DNA from: Spirochaetaceae bacterium
Lineage (GTDB): Bacteria; Spirochaetota; Spirochaetia; Treponematales; Treponemataceae
Reading direction: 5' to 3'
Assembly: GCA_017382775.1 (NCBI GenBank)
Contig: JAFNZQ010000127.1
Span: 1 to 6,256 of the forward strand
Length of the DNA: 6,256 bases
Shown here: positions 1 to 5,965 of the stretch, one piece after another
Layout of the letters: every line of letters begins with the position of its first letter
How positions within the stretch are numbered: the stretch's first letter is position 1
Translations under genes and position numbers: made by a program
The notes under the pieces: generated by a model
Told to the model about the DNA's origin: nothing
Database searches by the model: none
The model's input: only the letters and a program-made list of their open reading frames with translations

Positions 1-1
1 A

Positions 2-2098
2 AGTGACATCAAATTTACGAAAAACATAAATGAAGTGCCTTTTTCTTCCTACAAAATTATGGGATTTTACATTTATTGTCCGCCTGCAACGGATTTTGAC
101 GATGTTTACATAAATTTTGCAAGGCAAAAATCCGGAATGAAAAAGGATGTCGCCAACCTCGTCCTTTTTGGCGATTTCCTCAAATCCCTTTCCCAAGATG
201 GAAAATGGCAAAAGGTAACCCTAAATTTGGATAATAAATCCGTTTCGGTGAATGGCAGAACATTAGCCGCCAATGAGGCAACTTTCAATTATGACGACAC
301 CATGGATGCCCCCACTTTCCTTACCATCGGAATAAGACCATTAAGCGTAAATTCGCCAAAAAAGCTTTTTTTCTCCGAATTTTATTTGGAAGAAAATATG
401 CGACAATATCTTGTCAGCGATACCTTATCGGTGGGTTGGGAAAAGTCGGGAACGGTTTTGAAAATAAATGATTTCACCTTGCTCTCATCTCCATCCATTA
501 AGGCTTCCGGGGTGATTCAGGATTCCATAATTGACGGCGAAAACAAGGTTTCTTTTTCCGGAGAAGCCTCCGCATCCATGGTTTTAGCGGGAATTTCAAT
601 GAATATGGCCCTTTATCGCGATGCAGAAGAAGAGGGTATTTTGTCGGGGATGGAACACGGATTTTCCTTTTCCCCACCTGTGGTTAATTTCAGCGAAAAT
701 TTTGCTTTCAGCAATGAGGGCAACAATTCAGAAAAAAACAATTTTTTGCGACTTTATGTTCCCAGGTTAAGACGGCCCGTTTATACCACAATCGCCGCAT
801 CGGGAAGCAGAAACGGAATGTATACCAAACAAAATTTGAATAATATAACGGAAATTGCCCTTCCCTTGGGAGATGACACCCTTTCATTCAAATTTGAACT
901 GGGGGCGTCACAGAATCAGAAGGCACTAACCCTCTTCGATGATGAGGAAAATCCCACAAATTACGGCGAATCCTATGTGTCCCTTTCCAAACTTCAATTT
1001 TCTGCGGGAAGTTCCGATGCAACTTATCGAAATACCAAATTTTCGTTCACTCCCTCATTGAAGCTTTCCAAAATTAATTTTTTCCCTTCAATGACCATTC
1101 AAGCCTATACCACCTACCGTGCCGCATCGGATTTTCTCCAAAAAAACAACACGGATTTCAGCATAAAATTGCCCTTCACCCTAGGAGACAATGAATTTTC
1201 CTTCACATGGACGAAAACCACCGGGTCGGAAGAATTAAAGCCGGCGAATGGTGGTTCTTATCTTGAAGATGCCGAAATTTATTTTAAGATTCTTCCTTCC
1301 CAAAAGTGGACCTTCGATGAGGCAATTTTTTTCGATTTGTTCGATTCACAGTTGACCGAACGAATAAATTCCGCTAACAAAGATATGGAAACACAAAGGT
1401 TATTTTACAATTCCCGATATCAATTTTTGTGGACAACTCTTCCCAAGGGGACTTTATGGGATTTATGCATACCGACAAAGGCTTCTGTCAATGTTTATCG
1501 CGACATTATTTCATCATCAAGTGATTTTACGGATTTATACACCACGGATTTTTCACTGAATTTTACCTCATTCAATGTTTTGGGGCGTTTCAGCAAAGTA
1601 CGACTTTTTGATTTTTTCGAACAGGATGAAATTGTCCAAAATTATTCATTTAAGATGAAATTTGAACAAGGTGAAAAAAACTTAAAAGATTGGACTCTGA
1701 ACTCGAATTTGTTTATTTACCTTTTTTTCAACCGTGTGGATTTTATTCGATTTTCCCTTTATTACGCGGTGCAGCAAAATTTGGACTTCAATGTTAACGC
1801 CAATGTTTTGTGGGAAAGGGATGTTCTCCAATCTTTTTTAACCGCAATTTTTTCAAAGATTTTCCCCAAAGTAAATATGGGCGGAATTAGATTGCGGCGA
1901 TCAAACACACTGGAATATTCCATCCACGAAGTCTCAAAGGAGATTTCTCAAAATTTTGGAATATCCCACAAACTCACCATCGACATAAACACCAATGTGA
2001 GCCTGCTCTTCAACGCCGCACTTAATTTTGAAAGTTATCCCGATTCTGTTTTCCGCATAGTTCCCAAAATATCCGTAGCAGGCAAACTAACCTACTGA
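2..2098 (+). CDS. 5'-partial gene for a large, probable outer-membrane beta-barrel protein of unknown function
   Basis: The reading frame is open from base 2 to a TGA at 2096-2098, giving 698 visible residues. A GTG at 35 has no Shine-Dalgarno before it, so the true start is almost certainly left of the window and any signal peptide is missing. The first ~130 residues look like a beta-sandwich or jelly-roll domain: a segment with GKWQKVTLNLD followed by SVNGRTL, then a strand reading FFSEFYLEEN, as in ConA-like or galactose-binding-like folds. From about residue 150 to the end, amphipathic beta strands alternate with Asn/Asp/Ser/Gly turns, and Phe and Tyr are abundant (LSFKFELGAS, KFSFTPSLKLSKINFF, FIYLFFNRVDFIRFSLYY). 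I see no long hydrophobic helix. The last strand ends KISVAGKLTY, an aromatic C-terminus typical of outer-membrane barrels. I do not recognise the family, and the function is unknown. The outer-membrane location is inferred from strand pattern and terminus only. Confidence 0.72.
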   Translation, partial: SDIKFTKNINEVPFSSYKIMGFYIYCPPATDFDDVYINFARQKSGMKKDVANLVLFGDFLKSLSQDGKWQKVTLNLDNKSVSVNGRTLAANEATFNYDDTMDAPTFLTIGIRPLSVNSPKKLFFSEFYLEENMRQYLVSDTLSVGWEKSGTVLKINDFTLLSSPSIKASGVIQDSIIDGENKVSFSGEASASMVLAGISMNMALYRDAEEEGILSGMEHGFSFSPPVVNFSENFAFSNEGNNSEKNNFLRLYVPRLRRPVYTTIAASGSRNGMYTKQNLNNITEIALPLGDDTLSFKFELGASQNQKALTLFDDEENPTNYGESYVSLSKLQFSAGSSDATYRNTKFSFTPSLKLSKINFFPSMTIQAYTTYRAASDFLQKNNTDFSIKLPFTLGDNEFSFTWTKTTGSEELKPANGGSYLEDAEIYFKILPSQKWTFDEAIFFDLFDSQLTERINSANKDMETQRLFYNSRYQFLWTTLPKGTLWDLCIPTKASVNVYRDIISSSSDFTDLYTTDFSLNFTSFNVLGRFSKVRLFDFFEQDEIVQNYSFKMKFEQGEKNLKDWTLNSNLFIYLFFNRVDFIRFSLYYAVQQNLDFNVNANVLWERDVLQSFLTAIFSKIFPKVNMGGIRLRRSNTLEYSIHEVSKEISQNFGISHKLTIDINTNVSLLFNAALNFESYPDSVFRIVPKISVAGKLTY

Positions 2099-2145
2099 AA
2101 TACCCTTTTTAAGCAAAAAATTCCGGCATTTTTCCGTAAAAAGAC

Positions 2146-2187
2146 TTGACTTTTTTTTTGTTATATGATACAACGTCTGTGTATAGT
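2146..2187 (+). promoter_or_regulatory. Putative sigma-70-type promoter for tRNA-Arg and maf
   Basis: Two -35/-10 pairings are visible. TTGACT (2146-2151, 5/6 to consensus) with a 17-base spacer meets TACAAC (2169-2174, 4/6). TTGTTA (2158-2163, 4/6) with an 18-base spacer meets TATAGT (2182-2187, 5/6), which would start transcription near 2193-2194, about 12 bases before the mature tRNA. A TATGAT at 2164-2169 is only 12 bases from TTGACT, which is too close to pair with it. The strong -35 is immediately followed by a run of T (2151-2159). Which pairing is used cannot be decided by eye, but a promoter somewhere in this gap is expected for a tRNA gene. Confidence 0.5.
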
Positions 2188-2205
2188 TAGTGAATACCCA
2201 CCGTT

Positions 2206-2279
2206 GAGAGATTAGCTCATTTGGATAGAGCGTCGCCCTCCGGAGGCGAAGGTGGGAGGTTCGAATCCTCTATCTCTCG
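2206..2279 (+). tRNA. tRNA-Arg, anticodon CCG
   Basis: A full cloverleaf folds by hand. The acceptor stem GAGAGAT (2206-2212) pairs perfectly over 7 bp with ATCTCTC (2272-2278). TA follows at positions 8-9, then a GCTC/GAGC D stem with a 9-base loop containing GG. The anticodon stem TCGCC/GGCGA encloses the loop CTCCGGA, so the anticodon is CCG and the tRNA reads the arginine codon CGG. The variable loop has 5 bases (AGGTG). The T stem GGAGG/CCTCT has one G-T wobble around the loop TTCGAAT. The discriminator base is G2279. The CCA tail is not encoded (the next bases are TGA), so the 3' end must be made by RNase Z-type cleavage and nucleotidyltransferase. Mature length is 74 nt without CCA. 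The maf start codon lies 4 bases downstream. Confidence 0.96.
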
Positions 2280-2283
2280 TGAT

Positions 2284-2868
2284 ATGATAGTGTTAGCGTC
2301 AGGTTCGGCAAGGCGAAAGGCAATACTCCAAGCATTGGGAATTGATTTTATTGCACAGACGCCTATTTGTGATGAAAATGTGGATCCTCTTTTACCCATA
2401 GAAAAAATTCCGGGTTTTCTTTCCGAAAAGAAAATTATAAGTGTGAAAGATCGACTTGTCCCGGCGGCAGAGAAGGCGAAATTCATCGTGGCTGCTGACA
2501 CAATTGTGGCATTTGAAGGTAAGTATTACGGAAAGCCCGCAAACCGTGATGAAGCAAGAAATTTATTGCGAATGTGGTCAGGGAAGAATCACGGTGTACT
2601 TTCCGCAATTTCTGTATACAACCGAAGTACTTTGCAAATGAGTACTCATACGGTTAAGAATGATATAACTTTTGTTAAACTGACCGATCGGGAAATCGAG
2701 AGTTATCTCGACACCAATGAATGGATCGGTGTTGCCGGTGCCTATCGCATCCAAGGTCGTGCCGCATTTTTTGTGAAAAAAATAATCGGTAACTGGACGG
2801 CGGCGGTGGGGCTTCCCGTGGCAGAGTTGTACACTATTTTGCACCAGCAAGGTTACAACTTATTGTAA
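2284..2868 (+). CDS. maf: Maf-family nucleoside triphosphate pyrophosphatase (probably dTTP/UTP type)
   Basis: The 194-residue product matches the usual Maf length. Maf proteins are cytoplasmic enzymes that hydrolyse dTTP, UTP or modified nucleotides to the monophosphate and pyrophosphate, as house-cleaning; some have been linked to septum inhibition. The N-terminal phosphate-binding signature SGSARRK is at residues 6-12. The conserved AADT segment with the presumed catalytic Asp is at 70-73 (Asp72), GKP at 83-85, and GAYRIQGRAAFFV at 152-164, followed by a VGLPV motif at 175-179. The YRIQG segment resembles the YhdE-type (dTTP/UTP) branch more than YceF, which is an inference from motif memory. 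ATG 2284 is chosen because MIVLASGSARR fits the family's N-terminus. The frame stays open into the tRNA, but an earlier start would lie inside it. No Shine-Dalgarno is visible before this ATG, and a GTG at 2290 is a less likely alternative. The gene probably shares a transcript with tRNA-Arg. Confidence 0.93.
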   Translation: MIVLASGSARRKAILQALGIDFIAQTPICDENVDPLLPIEKIPGFLSEKKIISVKDRLVPAAEKAKFIVAADTIVAFEGKYYGKPANRDEARNLLRMWSGKNHGVLSAISVYNRSTLQMSTHTVKNDITFVKLTDREIESYLDTNEWIGVAGAYRIQGRAAFFVKKIIGNWTAAVGLPVAELYTILHQQGYNLL

Positions 2869-2881
2869 TTTGGTTTTTACT

Positions 2882-2906
2882 GTTTTTTGGCTTCGGTCTA
2901 AAAAAC
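2882..2906 (+). other. AT-rich hairpin between maf and rpsB
   Basis: GTTTTTTGG (2882-2890) can pair with CTAAAAAAC (2898-2906), including one G-T pair, around a 7-base loop CTTCGGT. It lies 14 bases after the maf stop. The stem is mostly A-T, and what follows (TTAATTTT) is only a broken T tract, so it is at best a leaky terminator. The same stretch contains a weak promoter-like pair, TTTACT (2876-2881) with TAAAAA (2899-2904) at 17 bases spacing, 4/6 each. Either role is uncertain. Confidence 0.3.
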
Positions 2907-2944
2907 TTAATTTTCCGTCATTGCGACGAGATTTAGAGAATGGA

Positions 2945-2969
2945 GAATTTTCCCCACTTGGGAAAATTC
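2945..2969 (+). promoter_or_regulatory. Perfect 10-bp hairpin in the rpsB leader, candidate translational control element
   Basis: GAATTTTCCC (2945-2954) is the exact reverse complement of GGGAAAATTC (2960-2969), with a 5-base loop CACTT. The stem ends two bases before the rpsB Shine-Dalgarno sequence (2972-2977). No T run follows, so it is not an intrinsic terminator. In Proteobacteria the rpsB leader is known to carry an S2-responsive structure that represses rpsB-tsf translation. This hairpin sits in the right place for a similar role, but I do not recognise it as that motif, and its function is inference. Confidence 0.45.
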
Positions 2970-2971
2970 GC

Positions 2972-2977
2972 AAGGAG
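2972..2977 (+). promoter_or_regulatory. rpsB ribosome-binding site
   Basis: AAGGAG lies 5 bases before the ATG at 2983. It is the strongest Shine-Dalgarno match in this gap and fixes the rpsB start over the in-frame ATG at 2998. It lies directly against the 3' base of the leader hairpin, so folding could affect ribosome access. Confidence 0.85.
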
Positions 2978-2982
2978 AGGAC

Positions 2983-3837
2983 ATGGCTGTTGTTACCATG
3001 AAAAGTCTTTTGGAATCCGGTGTTCATTTCGGACATCAGGTTAAACGTTGGAATCCGCGGATGAAGAAGTACATCTTCGCCGAACGGAATGGAATTCACA
3101 TCATTGATTTGCAGAAAACCATTGTTGCAATCAAAGATGCCTACGAAGCAGTTCGAAAAACCGCTGCTGCCGGCAAAGAAGTTCTGTTTGTCGGAACAAA
3201 AAAACAGGCTCATCAAGCCATTGAGGCAGAAGCAACTCGTTGCGGAATGCACTATGTCAACAATCGATGGTTGGGCGGAATGCTCACCAACTTTGAAACC
3301 ATCAAAAATTCCCTTCGCCGTTTGCAGAAATTGGAAAAGATGGAAATCGATGAAACATTGAATCTCACCAAAAAAGAAATTGCAAACATTCAGAAAGAAC
3401 GAGCAAAATTGGAAAAAAACCTGGGCGGAATCAAAAACATGAATTCTCTCCCCGGAATTCTCTTTGTTATCGATCCCCACAAAGAGGCTATCGCCGTGGC
3501 AGAAGCTAACCGAATGGGTATTCCCGTTGTTGCCGTTGTGGATACAAACTGCGATCCCCAACACATCGATTATCCCATTCCCGGAAACGATGACGCAATT
3601 CGCGCAATTTCCCTTTTCACATCCATTATTGCCAACGCTGTTGTGGAAGCAGACAACGAAAACGGTCTTAAAATTATTGAAAGTCTTTCCGACGATGATG
3701 AAGTTTTCAGCGATGCCAGCAATTCCCATTCCCATGAGGTTGTAATCGAAGACTATGCTAACTACACCCCCACGGAAATCAAGGATGAAGATGAAAACGC
3801 TTCCGACGACCAGGATGACGAAGAAATTTATAACTAA
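2983..3837 (+). CDS. rpsB: 30S ribosomal protein S2 with acidic C-terminal tail
   Basis: S2 is a late-assembling protein of the small ribosomal subunit, bound between head and body, and needed for S1 recruitment and initiation in the species studied. The product has 284 residues and starts [19 protein letters not shown], colinear with the E. coli N-terminus. Conserved blocks are [20 protein letters not shown] (13-32), [10 protein letters not shown] (95-104), a charged coiled-coil hairpin at roughly 106-148, and [18 protein letters not shown] (153-170), followed by VDTNCDP (187-192) and [11 protein letters not shown] (199-209). The core ends near residue 232. An extra ~50-residue tail rich in Asp and Glu follows, making the protein about 40 residues longer than E. 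coli S2. The gene starts the translation-factor cluster: tsf follows after 20 bases, the usual rpsB-tsf pair. Regulation may act through the hairpin just upstream. Confidence 0.98.
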   Translation: MAVVTMKSLLESGVHFGHQVKRWNPRMKKYIFAERNGIHIIDLQKTIVAIKDAYEAVRKTAAAGKEVLFVGTKKQAHQAIEAEATRCGMHYVNNRWLGGMLTNFETIKNSLRRLQKLEKMEIDETLNLTKKEIANIQKERAKLEKNLGGIKNMNSLPGILFVIDPHKEAIAVAEANRMGIPVVAVVDTNCDPQHIDYPIPGNDDAIRAISLFTSIIANAVVEADNENGLKIIESLSDDDEVFSDASNSHSHEVVIEDYANYTPTEIKDEDENASDDQDDEEIYN

Positions 3838-3857
3838 TCTTTTTTAAGGAGAATTTT

Positions 3858-4700
3858 ATGGCAATTAGTGCTAGTGATGTAAAAGCCCTGCGTGAAAAAA
3901 CAGGCGCAGGAATGATGGATTGCAAAAAAGCTTTGGAAGAATGCGGTGGAGATGAAGCTGCCGCAATCAAGTTGTTGAAAGAAAAAGGCCTTGCCGCAAT
4001 GCAGAAGCGTGCAGACCGTGCCACAGACGAAGGTTGCTTCTTCTTGGCAAAAAACGATGGCGGAGTTGCCATTGCGGAACTTACCTGCGAAACAGACTTT
4101 GTTGCCAAAAACGAAGACTTCATTGCTTGCGGTGAAAAAATCGCCCAACAGGTTTTGGAAAACAAAAAGAACGCAGCCGATGACTCTTTAACCGCCTTGG
4201 TTACCGATGTTGCCACTAAAACACGGGAAAACATGGCTCTCAAACGAGTTGCTTATGTGGAAATTCCCGCTGACTGCGCTGCTGCCAGCTACATCCACAG
4301 CGACAAAAAAACCGTTGCCGTTACCTTACTCAAAGTTGATCCCGCTTCTGCCAAGGACAATGAGGCTGTCAAACAGTTGGCATACGACTGCTGTCTCCAC
4401 TTGGCTGCCTTCACTCCCGCCTATGTTAAGAAGGAAGATGTGAGTCAGGCCTATTTGGACGAACAACGAGAAATTTTCGCTTCCTTGGTTGCCGAACAGA
4501 TGGCTGATAAACCGGAAAATGTACAAAAAAATGCCGTTGAAGGCAAATTGAACAAACTTTTGAAAGATATTTGTTTCATGGATCAGATGTTTGTTAAAGA
4601 TGACAAAATGAGCGTTGAAAAGAAAATTGCCGAAGTGGCAAATTCTTGCGGTGCAAAAATTACCGTAGAAAAAGCTGTTCATTTTGTTCTCGGAAAATAA
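3858..4700 (+). CDS. tsf: Translation elongation factor Ts (EF-Ts)
   Basis: EF-Ts is the cytoplasmic guanine-nucleotide exchange factor that releases GDP from EF-Tu after each elongation cycle. At 280 residues it is full length. The N-terminal UBA-like domain (about 1-55) has the signature LREKTGAGMMDCKKAL (11-26). The core N domain carries TDFV at 79-82, with the Asp80-Phe81 pair that wedges into EF-Tu near its Mg2+ site. Further family blocks are ENMALKR (124-130), a YIHSDKK strand (145-151) and the coiled-coil region at about 195-240, ending near MDQMFVKD (241-248). A Shine-Dalgarno AAGGAG (3846-3851) lies 6 bases before the ATG. The protein has ten cysteines, including adjacent Cys178-Cys179, which seems many for this family. 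It sits between rpsB and frr in one transcription unit. Confidence 0.98.
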   Translation: MAISASDVKALREKTGAGMMDCKKALEECGGDEAAAIKLLKEKGLAAMQKRADRATDEGCFFLAKNDGGVAIAELTCETDFVAKNEDFIACGEKIAQQVLENKKNAADDSLTALVTDVATKTRENMALKRVAYVEIPADCAAASYIHSDKKTVAVTLLKVDPASAKDNEAVKQLAYDCCLHLAAFTPAYVKKEDVSQAYLDEQREIFASLVAEQMADKPENVQKNAVEGKLNKLLKDICFMDQMFVKDDKMSVEKKIAEVANSCGAKITVEKAVHFVLGK

Positions 4701-4704
4701 GGAG
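4699..4704 (+). promoter_or_regulatory. frr ribosome-binding site overlapping the tsf stop codon
   Basis: AAGGAG begins with the last two bases of the tsf TAA stop (4698-4700) and lies 6 bases before the ATG at 4711. This decides the frr start: the longer reading frame from a TTG at 4684 lies within tsf, has no such site, and would add nine residues absent from the family. The overlap suggests that a ribosome terminating on tsf can help initiation on frr. Confidence 0.85.
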
Positions 4705-4710
4705 CCTTCC

Positions 4711-5262
4711 ATGAGTACACATGATGATGCCGTCAAGCGAATGGAGAAATCCATTGCCGCATTGAAGGATGAGTTTTCATCCATTCGTACCGGTAGGGCC
4801 TCTGCCTCTCTTTTCGATAAGGTTCGCGTGGATTACTACGGAGAGGCCACACCCCTCAGTCAGGTAGCCAATGTTGCCATTCCCGAAGCCAGGCTTGTGG
4901 TAATTACTCCTTGGGACAAAGGCATTATCGGCGAAATCGAAAAGGCCATCCAAAAGGCAAATTTGGGGTTAAATCCCGCCAATGACGGCAAGGTTATCCG
5001 CATTTCAATTCCGCCTTTGACTGCCGATCGCCGAAAGGAACTTGCCAAACAGGCCAAAGCCACTGCCGAAACCAGCCGTGTTGCCATTCGCAACATTCGC
5101 CGAGACGGTAACGATGCTTTGAAAAAGGCTCAAAAAGACGGAGAAATCACGGAAGACGAATTGAAATCCGTGGAAGATGCTTTGCAGAAATCAACAGATA
5201 AATTTATTTCCGAAATTAACAAAATTCTTGAAGAAAAAGAAAAGGAAATAATGGAAAGCTGA
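4711..5262 (+). CDS. frr: Ribosome recycling factor (RRF)
   Basis: RRF acts with EF-G to split post-termination 70S ribosomes and free them from mRNA and tRNA; it is normally essential. The 183-residue product is close to the usual 185. Domain I is a three-helix bundle made from residues 1-29 and about 106-183, and contains the highly conserved SIRTGRAS (24-31) hinge segment. Domain II (about 31-104) is the small beta domain with VDYYGEATPLSQVANV (40-55), ITPWDKG (65-71) and NPANDGKVIRISIPPLT (88-104). The domain I continuation ADRRKELAK (105-113) and RNIRRDGND (127-135) match the ribosome-contact region. Spacing from tsf is 10 bases. No pyrH lies between tsf and frr, unlike the E. coli order. 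The uppS start follows one base after the stop. Confidence 0.98.
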   Translation: MSTHDDAVKRMEKSIAALKDEFSSIRTGRASASLFDKVRVDYYGEATPLSQVANVAIPEARLVVITPWDKGIIGEIEKAIQKANLGLNPANDGKVIRISIPPLTADRRKELAKQAKATAETSRVAIRNIRRDGNDALKKAQKDGEITEDELKSVEDALQKSTDKFISEINKILEEKEKEIMES

Positions 5263-5263
5263 T

Positions 5264-5965
5264 TTGGAAAAGCAAAATCCTGAATTAAAAGACCGTTTCC
5301 CCAAATCCGTGGGAATCATCATGGATGGAAACGGTCGATGGGCAAAGAAAAGAAATCTTCCTCGAAGTGCGGGACACAGCGAAGGCCTTACTGCTGCGAA
5401 ACGAATCGTCAGAGCCGCCTCCGATGCAGGTGTGGAGTGTTTAACCCTTTACACTTTTTCCACGGAAAACTGGAAGCGAGCACAGGACGAGGTGGGATTT
5501 CTTTTCGCCCTTGTGAAAAAACATTTGCGTGGTGAATACGACTTTTATAAGGAAAATAATATTCGTATTCGCCACATTGGGGATCTATCCGCATTACCGA
5601 CGGATTTGCAATCGGAAATTCAAGAAGCCGAAAAGGATACGGATAGTTTTACCGGAATGACCGTGGTTTTGGCTATAAATTACGGTGGAAGGAACGAAAT
5701 TTGCCGGGCTACAAAAAAACTGGTTGCATCAGGTTTGGAAATTACCGAAGAAGGAATTTTCAAGGCCTTGGACCTTCCCCGTGAAATTGATTTTATAATT
5801 CGTACCGGCGGCGAAAAACGTTTAAGTAACTTTTTGCTTTATCAAGCCGCCTACGCCGAATTGTTTTTTTGTGATACCTTGTGGCCGGATTATTCCGAAG
5901 AGGAATTTCTAAACTCCCTTTCGGATTTTGCTTCAAGGAATCGCCGATTTGGAGATGCGCAATGA
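5264..5965 (+). CDS. uppS: Undecaprenyl diphosphate synthase (cis-prenyltransferase)
   Basis: This enzyme condenses isopentenyl diphosphate units onto farnesyl diphosphate in Z configuration to make the C55 lipid carrier for peptidoglycan and surface polysaccharide, at the cytoplasmic face of the membrane. The product has 233 residues, slightly shorter than E. coli UppS. Signatures appear in order: GIIMDGNGRWA with catalytic Asp21 and Arg25, SAGHSEG around His38, TLYTFSTENWKR (61-72), RHIGD (103-107), INYGGRNE (138-145) and IIRTGGEKRLSNFLLYQ (178-194), then AYAELFF with the metal-ligand Glu199 and LWPDY (206-210). All expected active-site residues are present. The start is a TTG one base after the frr stop, with a weak GGAAAG 5 bases upstream. 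An in-frame TAA at 5249-5251 prevents extension, and no upstream ATG or GTG exists. The next in-frame GTG (5309) would start right at the first conserved strand. Translation is probably coupled to frr, and the stop overlaps the cdsA start. Confidence 0.96.
   Translation: MEKQNPELKDRFPKSVGIIMDGNGRWAKKRNLPRSAGHSEGLTAAKRIVRAASDAGVECLTLYTFSTENWKRAQDEVGFLFALVKKHLRGEYDFYKENNIRIRHIGDLSALPTDLQSEIQEAEKDTDSFTGMTVVLAINYGGRNEICRATKKLVASGLEITEEGIFKALDLPREIDFIIRTGGEKRLSNFLLYQAAYAELFFCDTLWPDYSEEEFLNSLSDFASRNRRFGDAQ

Noticed and set aside
35..37. GTG as the start of the first gene
   Set aside because: The frame is open all the way to base 2, no Shine-Dalgarno precedes the GTG, and the sequence reads as the interior of a domain, so the gene continues upstream.
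2100..2160. Intrinsic terminator after the first gene
   Set aside because: Only short A/T stems can be drawn (for example TTTTT/AAAAA at 2129-2142, or AAAAAG/CTTTTT at 2138-2155 before further Ts). None has a GC-rich stem, and the last overlaps the promoter -35.
2221..2283. N-terminal extension of maf from a TTG at 2221
   Set aside because: These bases lie inside the tRNA, and the extra 21 residues precede the family's normal N-terminus.
2916..2928. CGTC-ATTGC-GACG short palindrome resembling the start of widespread TCATTGCGA-type dispersed repeats
   Set aside because: The stem has only 4 bp, there is a single copy in the window and no flanking arms, so a repeat element cannot be supported.
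2860..3735. Long antisense open frame opposite rpsB (291 codons)
   Set aside because: It mirrors the codon pattern of a highly conserved rpsB, its product is low-complexity Phe/Cys/Asn-rich and matches nothing I know, and no ribosome-binding site or promoter supports it.
4684..4710. TTG at 4684 as the frr start
   Set aside because: It lies inside tsf and lacks a ribosome-binding site; ATG 4711 has AAGGAG at ideal spacing and gives the family's usual length.
3779..4784. Antisense open frames opposite tsf
   Set aside because: They are shadows of the tsf coding strand with no start signals and no recognisable domains.
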